Positions 29,072 through 35,832 of a DNA stretch of 41,110 nucleotides are shown here, piece after piece. The stretch is from Planctomycetota bacterium (GTDB lineage Bacteria; Planctomycetota; Planctomycetia; Pirellulales; Pirellulaceae). Within the stretch, counting starts at the first letter, position 1; every line of letters starts with the position of its first letter. The translations under genes were made by a program, and so were the position numbers. The DNA is taken from positions 1-41,110 of the forward strand of contig JAQBZB010000046.1 in NCBI GenBank assembly GCA_027622275.1, read 5' to 3'. The notes under the pieces were generated by a model. That model had not been told where the DNA came from, did not search any database, and saw only the letters and a list, made by a program, of their open reading frames with translations.

Positions 29072-29653
29072 TCACATGCCGGCGGCCCGAATCCCACCCA
29101 GGGTACCGCCGATCTTATGATGCACTTCGCTCGTCGCTCGAACGACGAGGACACGCAACGGCGCATAGTAGAAGATCGTACCTGGGCCACCCGCCACGTC
29201 CCAAAACTCCGGTGCGATCGTCCGCTCGATCAGTTCGACCAGCCCGGGTCCGTAGTCCGGAATTGCACCGCCACCGCGTGAACCTTGCACTTGAGCGAGC
29301 AGATGGGCGGGACCCCCAGCGGCGTAGCCAACAAGACTTAAGGAGTCCGTCAACCCCGCCGTGATTTCGTCCACGGACGCGTCGAGTTCCGACGGCTTGG
29401 AAACGTTGTCATTGCTGTCGCCGCGATCGAACTCGCGTTGCAAGTCTCTCTTGACCTTCGTTAAGCGTCCCCACAGTCGATTCTTGTGAGATGTCAGCGT
29501 TTCACTGTCTCTGAGCCGTGGATCATGTTTCAACTCGTTGTAAAGAACCGTCAGTTGATGAATTGCCTCCGCGCGTTCCCGGTCGGTTCGAGCGGTCGCC
29601 TCACGACGCAAGGTTGCGCTTAGATCGCGACTGATTTCGTGATAGCGACGCAA
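29072..29653 (-). CDS. Planctomycete hypothetical protein, probably N-terminally truncated
   Basis: A 193-residue frame can start only at TTG 29653. There is no ATG upstream before an in-frame stop at 29714-29716, and no signal peptide. Residues 1-85 are charged and helical (RRYHEISRDLSATLRRE, then LYNELKHDPRL and LWGRLTKVKRDL). Residues 135-193 carry LVELIERTIAPEFWD, VAGGPGTIFYYAPLRVLVV and ATSEVHHKIGGTL. The second part resembles a motif often seen in planctomycete exported proteins (a TIxPxxWxxxGGxGxI core followed by a VxxTxEVHxxI helix), which is reminiscent of secretin N-domain folds. The missing leader suggests that the 5' end was lost where a possible group II intron remnant begins. 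The function is unknown. Confidence 0.55.
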   Translation of the reverse strand: MRRYHEISRDLSATLRREATARTDRERAEAIHQLTVLYNELKHDPRLRDSETLTSHKNRLWGRLTKVKRDLQREFDRGDSNDNVSKPSELDASVDEITAGLTDSLSLVGYAAGGPAHLLAQVQGSRGGGAIPDYGPGLVELIERTIAPEFWDVAGGPGTIFYYAPLRVLVVRATSEVHHKIGGTLGGIRAAGM

Positions 29654-29669
29654 ACCTCGTCGACTTGCA

Positions 29670-29800
29670 TCCCTCGGCTTCCGACCTTCGTTTCCTCCGG
29701 CCGACGAGTTCCGCTACTGGGCTGCTGGCTAGGCGTTGCCCGTGGAAGGACTTGCACCTCCTGGATAGTATCAACCGATTTCATCACGGCAGCCAACCGC
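29670..29800 (-). other. Possible degraded group II intron 5' fragment
   Basis: Read on the minus strand, the DNA contains ATCCAGGAGGTGCAAGTCCT, then TTCCACGGGCAACGCCTAGC, then CAGCAGCCCAGTAGCGGAAC, and later GAAACGAAGGTCGGAAGCC. The GAGGTGCAAGTCCT hairpin and the following CCCAGTAGCGGAAC and AAGGTxGGAAGCC elements resemble domain I of bacterial group II introns. No reverse transcriptase or domain V was found, so at most a fragment is present. It lies between a hairpin half-site and a headless gene. The alternative is an unrelated structured intergenic sequence. Confidence 0.3.
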
Positions 29801-29830
29801 GAATCCCAACAGTTACGTTACTCTTCACGA

Positions 29831-29850
29831 CACCGATTTGATATGCCGCG
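29831..29850 (-). repeat. Half-site of the attC-like hairpin after the 189-residue gene
   Basis: The bases CACCGATTTGATATGCCGCG, plus the next T, are repeated exactly at 30490-30510. In both places the minus-strand reading places this sequence right after the stop codon of a small gene. At 30490 it forms the arm of a hairpin; here the second arm is absent and the possible intron remnant follows. Confidence 0.7.
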
Positions 29851-30413
29851 TCAGTATTCGCTCCCGGGCCGTCGCGGCGGCGGACGACGTTGCGGAAAGA
29901 TTGATTCACTCCCGGGCTGTCGCGGCGGCGGACGACGTTGCCGAAAGGCTGATTCACTATCGAAGTTGGGGGCAGTTCGGCGATGGCCAGTATTAAGATC
30001 AATCAAGTCGTCGACCTTCATTACAAGAATATTCAATTCGGTTGCACGACGCATAAACGCGTCGAGTCGCTGCGCCACCATTGGCGATACTTCGGTTTTG
30101 TCAGGAAGTTTTCCCAGGATGAGGTATCTCGTGTCGCGCCGCAATTGACCAGTCGCATTTCCGTCGATGTGGATTTCCACGTCAATCGTGCCGCCGCCAG
30201 TTTCGATTATGCGTCGCACGAGATCAATGTCGGATTTCCCATCGTTGTCGATGTCAACCAATCCGACGATGGCAAAGCGAATGATTGGTGCATTACCAAT
30301 GCCAGTGACAGCCGTCTTTCGGCACGGTGCCGCGTGCAGAGCCATTACAGCAGAGGCGACAATGAGGAACGCGGCAGTTTTCGTGAAGACTGGAATCATT
30401 GAGTTCGTGTCTA

Positions 30414-30420
<7 letters not shown>
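29851..30420 (-). CDS. Exported planctomycete hypothetical protein with Pro/Arg repeats at the C-terminus
   Basis: The 189-residue product begins at ATG 30420 within GATATGCCGCT. A signal peptide occupies about residues 1-31 (a hydrophobic run AAFLIVASAVMALHA then APC); Met8 is an alternative start. The body contains IRFAIVGLVDIDNDGKSDID, then LVRRIIETGGGTIDVEI, then DGNATGQLRRDTRYLILG and a segment with LDAFMRRATELNILVMKVDD. The DxDNDGKSD piece looks like a calcium-binding loop, and the rest recalls a family of planctomycete periplasmic proteins of unknown role. The C-terminus has two 16-residue repeats of the form SES(A/I)F(R/P)QRRPPPR(Q/R)PG, produced by a 48-bp tandem duplication. It sits downstream of an attC-like hairpin that ends at its start codon. 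Confidence 0.7.
29863..29958. repeat. Two 48-bp tandem repeats coding for 16-residue Pro/Arg units
   Basis: Unit 1 is 29863-29910 and unit 2 is 29911-29958; they differ at only four or five bases. Both begin CCCGGG and include GTCGCGGCGGCGGACGACGT. The unit length is a whole number of codons, so copy number can change without shifting the frame of the overlying minus-strand gene. Confidence 0.92.
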
Positions 30421-30508
<88 letters not shown>

Positions 30509-30526
30509 GTTTGCGGACGACCTATG

Positions 30527-31105
30527 TTAATCGGTGTCGGTGACGCAGAACAGCCACCAACACTTAACGACCGGATTGAAGACGATGAATGTGGCATCCC
30601 ACGCGATATCGTAGAACCAATCCGTCCATGCGCCATCGATCCGAAATACGGTCACGTAGTCGCGACGATCGCCGACCATTGCATCAACGAAATTGCGAGC
30701 GAATGTTCGGGCATCACTTTCGGTGAGGGATGATTCGATGTAGGCCCCGCCACGCAGAAGCAGCGGTATCAAAGCTCCCTCGAATTCGTAGGGACCGTAA
30801 GTTGTGAATTGCGGGAAGTCTTCAAGTGGATGCGGGATTTTCAATTCAGGAATCAGTTTCCGAACAGTTTCGCATTCGAGAAAGCATCGCAGCCAATGCT
30901 CGACGCCGCGAAGATCCTGTTGATGTGCTTCGCCAAAGCGCGCCCCTAAGAGCGGGCGAAAGCATCTCAAAAGCACGCCGCCATTTACATGAGTCGTTTC
31001 GAGTGCGCGAACAACGGTGGCGAGTCGGTCGTCGTGATAGTCTTCGAGCCGGTATTCAACGTCGCGCCAACTCATGAAGCTTGTGTTCATCTCGTTCAGC
31101 GGCAT
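30527..31105 (-). CDS. Uncharacterised cytosolic protein of a planctomycete cassette-like family
   Basis: I chose ATG 31105 (MPLNEMN) because it lies in the same GATATGCCGCT context as the start of the 189-residue gene; a frame five codons longer also exists. The product is 192 residues with no signal peptide or membrane segment. Notable segments are WRDVEYRLEDYHDDRLATVV near the start, VEHWLRCFLECETVRKLIPE and LEDFPQFTTYGPYEFEGALI in the middle, and the end WTDWFYDIAWDATFIVFNP followed by a hydrophobic WWLFCVTDTD. The tail pattern (WF.D.AWD..... then LLCVTDTD) recalls a family I associate with planctomycete genomes, possibly immunity-like, but no function can be assigned. It is preceded by one attC-like hairpin and followed by another. 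Confidence 0.65.
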   Translation of the reverse strand: MPLNEMNTSFMSWRDVEYRLEDYHDDRLATVVRALETTHVNGGVLLRCFRPLLGARFGEAHQQDLRGVEHWLRCFLECETVRKLIPELKIPHPLEDFPQFTTYGPYEFEGALIPLLLRGGAYIESSLTESDARTFARNFVDAMVGDRRDYVTVFRIDGAWTDWFYDIAWDATFIVFNPVVKCWWLFCVTDTD

Positions 31106-31114
31106 ATCATTTAA

Positions 31115-31178
31115 GTTCACCGGTCACGGCCGCTTGATGTTCTATCGAGCCAGACCTGACGCCGTGATCCGGTGCAAC
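31115..31178 (-). other. Second attC-like hairpin, abutting the IS91-type element
   Basis: The arms GTTCACCGGTCACGGC (31115-31130) and GCCGTGATCCGGTGCAAC (31161-31178) pair fully except for one extra base on each of two positions of the right arm. The loop has a further stem, GCTTGAT with ATCGAGC. GCGGCATATC (31099-31108) lies just outside, as in the first hairpin. The matching right-hand outer arm is missing, because the IS element begins at 31182. Size and bulged extra bases are like integron attC sites. Confidence 0.55.
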
Positions 31179-31386
31179 GATTAGTTGAACTGGCTTCGAT
31201 GTGCGTGGCGAGCTGGTGGGCCGCCGCCTGCCAGTGTAGCGGAGAGCTTAGGTCATTACCACTTCGTTCCACAGCCAAGCGTTAGTGCGTTGCGATTGGT
31301 TGCGGCCGACGAGCGGACTGGGGCGCGCACCGGGAGCGCAAAAGAGAGATGGTGTTTTTTCCTTGGAGTGGTTGCCGGACGTCGCT

Positions 31387-32577
31387 TCATGCTGCGCCCT
31401 TTCGATCGGATAACGACAACGTAGCCAGCCGCGGCGGCGATCGGCCTCGTTCAAAATGATGGTGCGCGATCAATGCCTTGCCACACACCGGACACTTGCC
31501 CGCCTCCGGGTGACCCGCTCGCTCACATAACTCCTGCCAACTCAGCGGAGGTTGTTGCTCGGGCGGGACTTGACCCAGCGCGCGATACGCCTGGTCGAGA
31601 CGGCTGTGCTGGTTGCCGCTGTACAGGCCGTAACCCCGTACTGTTTGAAAGCGGCGAGGCGGAACATGTTCCAGCAACCGACCCAAAAACTCATCCACCG
31701 ACAGGCTCGCAATGACTTGCCGAGCGCGGTCCATCCCTGACGAGCCTGGCATCCGATAACGAAATAGCACCCGGCCATCACGTACGGCCAGCAACCGGCG
31801 GTTGCCGATCGGTCCGCCTTTCAGATAGCGCGCCAGATAAGTCGCCACGCCCGACGCGTGATCATAACGCGGCAGGATCTTCACGTTCCACGTCCTCCGC
31901 CCCAGCCGGTTCAACAGGCCTCGCAGCCGCGCTGCCGTCGTGTCGGGCGGCACCTGCAATTCGCCTTTGTCCAAGGCTTTCCGCAACAACGCACAAAACT
32001 TGCCCCGGAACTTCCGCATCAGCACCTGTCGCGGCAGCAGACAAGACTTCTTCGGCTCGATCCAGTTCCCCTCGTCATCCAGTCCCCCCGCCGTGCACAA
32101 TACATGCAGATGCACGTGGCCCGCCAGCATCTGGCTCCACGTGTGCAACGCCGCCAACAGACCGGCCCGCGCGCCGAGATACCGCGGATCGTCCAGCAGT
32201 TCACGCAGCGATTGGGAGGCCGCTTCGAACAGCTTGTTGGCAAACACCTCTTTGTTGTAACGCCACAGCGGCAACAGTTCGTGCGCTGTGGTGAAGATCA
32301 GGTGGTAGTGCGGACAAGGCAGCAAACGTTGCTGCCAGCCTTCCAGCCAGCGGGCCCGCGTCAAGCCGTTGCACTGCGGACAACAGCGGTGACGGCAGGA
32401 GTTGTAGGCGATCTCGTGAAAGTGCCCGTCGGGACAACTGTTGACGTGCCCGCCCATCGCCGCCGTGCGGCAATCCCGCATCTGCACTGCCGCGTGAAAC
32501 ATGTCGGGGGACAGCCGCTGCCGCGCGGCAAAGCCGTCGAAGTGTTCTTGCAGCAGTTGCTGAATGGTCACGGACAT
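31387..32577 (-). CDS. IS91-family transposase (HUH, two-tyrosine)
   Basis: The 396-residue protein matches the IS91 type. An N-terminal zinc-binding region has C49, then CRHRCCPQC at residues 61-69. The HUH metal-binding motif is HVHLH at 154-158, within a conserved AGHVHLHVL block. The two catalytic tyrosines are in ATYLARYLKG (Y247 and Y251). A second CPVC knuckle lies close to the C-terminus. Proteins of this family nick one strand and move the element by rolling-circle transfer. The start ATG 32577 is preceded closely by the companion gene, with 66 bases between them, suggesting one transcript. All key residues are present, so it looks intact. Confidence 0.93.
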   Translation of the reverse strand: MSVTIQQLLQEHFDGFAARQRLSPDMFHAAVQMRDCRTAAMGGHVNSCPDGHFHEIAYNSCRHRCCPQCNGLTRARWLEGWQQRLLPCPHYHLIFTTAHELLPLWRYNKEVFANKLFEAASQSLRELLDDPRYLGARAGLLAALHTWSQMLAGHVHLHVLCTAGGLDDEGNWIEPKKSCLLPRQVLMRKFRGKFCALLRKALDKGELQVPPDTTAARLRGLLNRLGRRTWNVKILPRYDHASGVATYLARYLKGGPIGNRRLLAVRDGRVLFRYRMPGSSGMDRARQVIASLSVDEFLGRLLEHVPPRRFQTVRGYGLYSGNQHSRLDQAYRALGQVPPEQQPPLSWQELCERAGHPEAGKCPVCGKALIAHHHFERGRSPPRLATLSLSDRKGAA

Positions 32578-32643
32578 GAGACCATTGCAGCAAATAACTG
32601 TTCACTTGTACAGATAGGGAGCGCCGTTGCTCCGCGCCTGGCA

Positions 32644-32997
32644 TCAACCGGGTTGGGCCCGGAATTCCTTCAATAATTGCTCGGCCTTTTCGATGCCAAA
32701 CTCGCTGACCATTTCGTCCCACAGCGGCGAGTTGCGGATGTTCAGTTGGTACAGCTGGGTCAACCGCTCGAAGGTCTCCAGATCGGGGATGCCCGGCAAC
32801 ATCGCGTGCATGCCTTGCTCGTCCATCCACATCGGCAATTCGTCATCCATCCACATCGGCAGTTCGCCAGCGAGATCAGCATCCCTGGCAGCATCCCGGT
32901 TCTTGCCCCGTTTGGCCGGCGCAGCAGCCTTACCCTTGAGAGGCGGCGGCCGTCTCCGCTTTCGTTTCGCGCTGTGTGGACGTTTGCGTCGCGTCAT
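32644..32997 (-). CDS. 117-residue companion protein of the IS91-type element
   Basis: The gene starts at ATG 32997 and lies upstream of the transposase in the same orientation, inside the inferred element ends. Residues 1-35 are very basic (TRRKRPHSAKRKRRRPPP) and could bind DNA or act as a disordered tail. The middle has two 8-residue repeats, ELPMWMDD and ELPMWMDE. The C-terminal 60 residues (PDLETFERLTQLYQLNI, RNSPLWDEMVSEFG, EKAEQLLKEF) form a small helical domain. I do not recognise a function. It could be an accessory DNA-binding protein or a passenger carried by the element. Confidence 0.7.
   Translation of the reverse strand: MTRRKRPHSAKRKRRRPPPLKGKAAAPAKRGKNRDAARDADLAGELPMWMDDELPMWMDEQGMHAMLPGIPDLETFERLTQLYQLNIRNSPLWDEMVSEFGIEKAEQLLKEFRAQPG
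32821..32868. repeat. Two 24-bp tandem repeats in the companion gene
   Basis: The units 32821-32844 and 32845-32868 share TCCATCCACATCGGCA and differ at three or four bases. They encode the duplicated ELPMWMD(D/E) peptide and keep the frame. Confidence 0.9.
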
Positions 32998-33150
32998 CGC
33001 TCCAAGAAAATCTCCCCGCGGAGCGGCCAGTTCAACTATGTAATTCTGCCGCCGGAAAAGCGCCGTCGTAATTAGTTACGATGGCCATGTAGAATTGATT
33101 CTCATAAACCCCTGACATTAAGCATATTTCGTGCTGTTGTCATTGGGTTG

Positions 33151-33174
33151 TTGACACCCACATTGACACCCGTT
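33151..33174 (+). repeat. Paired TTGACACCC motifs upstream of the integrase
   Basis: TTGACACCC occurs at 33151-33159 and 33163-33171. A third copy, TTGACACCCACC, is at 33227-33238. A near-identical pair with 20 of 23 bases matching lies at 38929-38951. The positions beside the integrase gene fit arm-type integrase-binding sites or operators. TTGACA is also a -35 hexamer, so promoter function is possible. Confidence 0.5.
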
Positions 33175-33195
33175 AGCCTAGATTTGTAATAAAAC

Positions 33196-33226
33196 GACGC
33201 CCGCCGGATAGAAGCCAGCGAGCGTC
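33196..33226 (-). terminator. Hairpin with a T-rich tail on the minus strand
   Basis: GACGCCCGC (33196-33204) pairs with GCGAGCGTC (33218-33226) with one mismatch, around a 13-base loop. On the minus strand it is followed by GTTTTATTAC, which is terminator-like. No minus-strand gene ends here in the window, so it may be a relic of a host gene end or a structural element of the attachment region. Confidence 0.35.
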
Positions 33227-33263
33227 TTGACACCCACCTGATTTTGCGACGGAGGTGAATGCC

Positions 33264-34523
33264 ATGACCAATTCTATCTCGCCGGAAGCTAGTCGTAAGT
33301 CGTCCGATTGGAAAGCACCTTATCCCGGCTTCCCGCTCTCGTTCCATCCGCCATCGGGACGGCTCTACAAGAAGATCAAGGGCAGGCGGTTCTACTTCGG
33401 CTATGCGTCCGACTGGCAAGCCGCCGTGGAGAAATTCCAGGTCGAACGGGATGATCTTTATGCGGGCCGGACGCCACGAACTCCAAGCGACGGGCTTACA
33501 CTGAAAGATCTGTGCAATCGCTTTCTAACAGCCAAGAAGTTGAAGATCGACGCGGGCGAGATCACGAACCGGACGTTCCTGGCTTACAAGGCGATCACTG
33601 ACCGACTGATTTCGATGTTCGGCGCGAACCGGTCGGTTGACGACTTAGCTTCGGACGACTTTGAATCGCTTCGTGCTGACATCGCCAAGACTCGCGGACC
33701 CGTTTCACTCGGCAACGAAGTCGCGAAGGTGCGAGGCGTATTCAAGTACGGATACGACGCCGGGCTGATCGATAAGCCTGTTCGGTATGGACCCGACTTC
33801 AAGCGTCCGTCCAATAAAGTGCTTCGCAAGCATCGCAACAAGAACGGCGAAAGGATGTTTGAGGCATCCGAGTTGATTCGGATTCTCGATGCGGCTGGCG
33901 TTCAACTCAAGGCGATGATCTTGCTTGCTGCGAACTGTGCTTTCGGAAACGAGGACTGCGGGAGGCTGTCGAAAACAAACATCGACTTGGACAATGGATG
34001 GATTTCCTTCCCGCGTCCGAAGACTGGCGTTCAGCGACGTTGCCCGATTTGGGCGGAAACCGTTGAGGCGTTGAATGCGGCGATCGCTGATCGACCTGAA
34101 CCGAAGGACGAAGCCGACGCCGATTTTGTCTTCATGACGAGCCACGGTCGGTGCTGGTCGAAAGACACGTCAGCGAATCCGATAAGTTGCGAATTTCGCA
34201 AGCTGTTGAAAGCCCTCGACGCGGACAAGCCCGACGAGAGCCCACTTTATCGAGAGGGGCGCGGCTTCTACGCGATCCGACACGGGTTCAGAACAATTGC
34301 CGATGAGATCCGCGACGAGCCCGCAATTAACCGGATTATGGGTCACACCGACGACTCAATGGCGGACCGATACCGCGAACGCATCAACGACGATCGCCTC
34401 CGCGCCGTGGCCGATCACGTCCACGACTGGCTATTCGGCGATGATGCTCAAGGCGGCAAGGAACCTGCAGATGTATCTCGTGGCGAACTAGGACGCGAGG
34501 CGGTAGTCGTCGCGTCGGACTGA
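33264..34523 (+). CDS. int: Tyrosine-type site-specific integrase
   Basis: ATG 33264 is chosen because GGAGGTG ends six bases before it; a GTG three codons upstream lies inside that ribosome-binding site. The product is 419 residues. An N-terminal arm-binding-like part includes YKKIKGRRFYFGYASDWQAA, and the core-binding domain spans about residues 75-190. The catalytic domain has the Lys of FPRPKTG (about 252), R339-H340 in FYAIRHGF, H361 in IMGHTD and nucleophile Y370 in MADRYRER. The first catalytic Arg of the usual TGxR-x-x-E box is not there: the equivalent reads FGNEDCGRL at 227-235. The H of the HxxR box is Tyr. These look like features of a planctomycete integrase subgroup. It would catalyse integration and excision of the element. 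Confidence 0.92.
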   Translation: MTNSISPEASRKSSDWKAPYPGFPLSFHPPSGRLYKKIKGRRFYFGYASDWQAAVEKFQVERDDLYAGRTPRTPSDGLTLKDLCNRFLTAKKLKIDAGEITNRTFLAYKAITDRLISMFGANRSVDDLASDDFESLRADIAKTRGPVSLGNEVAKVRGVFKYGYDAGLIDKPVRYGPDFKRPSNKVLRKHRNKNGERMFEASELIRILDAAGVQLKAMILLAANCAFGNEDCGRLSKTNIDLDNGWISFPRPKTGVQRRCPIWAETVEALNAAIADRPEPKDEADADFVFMTSHGRCWSKDTSANPISCEFRKLLKALDADKPDESPLYREGRGFYAIRHGFRTIADEIRDEPAINRIMGHTDDSMADRYRERINDDRLRAVADHVHDWLFGDDAQGGKEPADVSRGELGREAVVVASD

Positions 34524-34564
34524 TATCCCCAACCTCGTGGCACCATCTGTAAAAGGCATTATTT

Positions 34565-35188
34565 ATGGGAAGTCGAGTTGAGCGAGTCCGCGTCGTCGAC
34601 ACGGGCATCTTCAAACACGAAATAATAGAAATCACCGTGGGCGAAGGAGAAGGATTTCAGGAGTCGCCCGGGTACGTCGAGGTGAACCCTCGCAAGTCTA
34701 GGTTTTGCCTGGAGAACCTCATCGAGTCGAGTGCGTCAGACGCAAAGCGGGTGCTGGAGCAGCATGAAGCCGCCAATTGGGATGCCAATTGGGGCGACGA
34801 GGAGAGTTGTGTTCGCGATGCCAAACAGATCCTGTCTTTGATCCGATTTCTTGAGCGGGGAAAACTCGACAGGGCTGCACTCGCGTATTGGTTGGGGCGG
34901 TTTACCGAACGGCTCGAAGTTCGACCATTTGAGCCGATCACAAAAACCGGAAAGAAGACTAAGTCGTCGCTTGGGAGAGGCCCTGAAACAAGGAAAAAGA
35001 AAGCAGCCGAGCGACGCAAGCAACAACGACGTGATGCGGAAAAAGCAATGTCGGAGGCAAGAAAGAGTCTGCGTGATGAGGGTAAGGCCCCAGAGCAATT
35101 TAAAGACTTAGCGGTTAAGCGGGCAGGGAAAATACTCGGGATCGCTCCTCGCTCAGTCCGTGAGCGTCTCAAAAAGGGTGGCGAATAA
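34565..35188 (+). CDS. Hypothetical phage-region protein with a basic coiled-coil tail
   Basis: The product is 207 residues starting at ATG 34565, with AAAGG eight bases upstream. Residues 55-110 are mixed helical (SASDAKRVLEQHEAANWDAN, IRFLERGKLDRAALAYWLGR). Residues 125-185 are strongly basic and likely coiled (RKKKAAERRKQQRRDAEKAM). The end AGKILGIAPRSVRERLKKG looks like a short helix-turn-helix. It lies 41 bases after the integrase. No function is recognised. A role in DNA binding is suggested only by composition and the C-terminal helix-turn-helix-like end. Confidence 0.6.
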   Translation: MGSRVERVRVVDTGIFKHEIIEITVGEGEGFQESPGYVEVNPRKSRFCLENLIESSASDAKRVLEQHEAANWDANWGDEESCVRDAKQILSLIRFLERGKLDRAALAYWLGRFTERLEVRPFEPITKTGKKTKSSLGRGPETRKKKAAERRKQQRRDAEKAMSEARKSLRDEGKAPEQFKDLAVKRAGKILGIAPRSVRERLKKGGE

Positions 35189-35470
35189 TCGACCACGCCC
35201 AGGCAGCTTAGATCGGACCGATCTAAGGAGAATCGTTGTCTCGCCGGGCTGTGGCAGAGTCTATTGAGATTGCACGACTAGAGGCTGTGGGCCTAGCCGG
35301 GTCTAGCCACGACCTATTATCCGCGCCTACCTACCAAGACTCTCAATGCGGTGCGATTTCGCGCCGATCTCCGATGAGCATTAAGCGCTCGTCAAAAGGT
35401 TTGTGATCTTGTGACGTAATTGGCCAGTGACGTCACACATCTGCTTTGCGTGGTCGCTCGGACGCAATTT
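35189..35470. promoter_or_regulatory. Operator-rich intergenic region before the excisionase-like gene
   Basis: No gene is supported here. There is a perfect inverted repeat CTTAGATCGG-A-CCGATCTAAG at 35207-35227 and a perfect palindrome GTGACGTCAC at 35427-35436. A second GTGACGT is at 35411-35417, sixteen bases before the one in the palindrome. The combination is typical of repressor or activator binding sites at a lysogeny-control region, although no repressor gene is recognisable next to it. Confidence 0.5.
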
Positions 35471-35779
35471 ATGCTGAGTTTGCCGTCAGAAACCGAACAA
35501 AGAGCCAGTTTGCATTGGTGCACGGTGAAACTTCAAAAAATGAGCCCTCCGCAGCTCGGACGAATCTGGGGTGTCTCCCCTGAAAAAGTCATTCATTGGA
35601 TTCGATCAGGAGAATTGCGTGCGATCGACGCCAGCAAAACGCGCGGCGGAAGACCAAGATACCTCATCGACCTTGAAGATATCCGGGACTTCGAATCTCG
35701 TCGATCTGTGTCGCCACCACCCAAGCCCCGCCCACGGGAAAAGAAGTCGACGGGGTCCGTTATCGAGTTCTACAAATAA
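35471..35779 (+). CDS. Excisionase/MerR-like small DNA-binding protein
   Basis: ATG 35471 gives 102 residues; the domain itself begins near GTG 35525 or ATG 35540, and none of the starts has a good ribosome-binding site. The core MSPPQLGRIWGVSPEKVIHW followed by IRSGELRAIDASKTRGGRPR and YLIDLEDIRDFESRR is a winged helix-turn-helix of the excisionase (Xis) or MerR type: a helix-turn-helix, then a wing containing GGRPR, then a closing helix. Such proteins bind DNA beside integrase sites and favour excision, or act as early regulators. The C-terminus is Pro- and Lys-rich (PPPKPRPREKK). Its position after the integrase and before the replication genes fits Xis. Confidence 0.75.
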   Translation: MLSLPSETEQRASLHWCTVKLQKMSPPQLGRIWGVSPEKVIHWIRSGELRAIDASKTRGGRPRYLIDLEDIRDFESRRSVSPPPKPRPREKKSTGSVIEFYK

Positions 35780-35832
35780 CAGACGCCCGACGGTAGATGA
35801 CGTTCCGCGCTAGGCAATACGCAGAGAGCAAC

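Larger units (their letters stand above)
31182..33038 (-). mobile_element. IS91-family insertion sequence with 13-bp inverted ends
   Basis: The bases TAGTTGAACTGGC at 31182-31194 and GCCAGTTCAACTA at 33026-33038 are perfect inverted complements, 1,857 bp apart end to end, and they enclose a two-gene minus-strand block: the transposase and a 117-residue companion. The 31195-31386 stretch between the left end and the transposase stop holds no gene. The GAAC within the left end recalls the GAAC target or terminus of IS91-type rolling-circle elements. True IS91 elements often lack inverted ends, so the boundaries are an inference. Confidence 0.55.
33039..33263. other. Intergenic region upstream of the integrase: left end of the prophage-like element
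   Basis: No gene is supported. It holds three TTGACACCC motifs (33151, 33163, 33227), an inverted repeat at 33196-33226, and the integrase Shine-Dalgarno GGAGGTG (33251-33257). The attachment core should lie in or near this stretch, but the right end of the element is outside the window, so it cannot be defined. Confidence 0.5.

Noticed and set aside
31858-32676. 272-residue + strand frame opposite the transposase
   Set aside because: It is a shadow of the transposase, with low-complexity Gln/Arg composition and no motif.
33039-33263. tRNA gene as attachment site
   Set aside because: I saw no cloverleaf or TTCGA arm in this stretch.
33102-33419. Minus-strand frame across the integrase start
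   Set aside because: It overlaps a well-supported start with a ribosome-binding site and has no recognisable domain.
35420-35470. TTG start extending the excisionase-like protein
   Set aside because: It begins within the GTGACGT operator-like repeats and adds no domain sequence.
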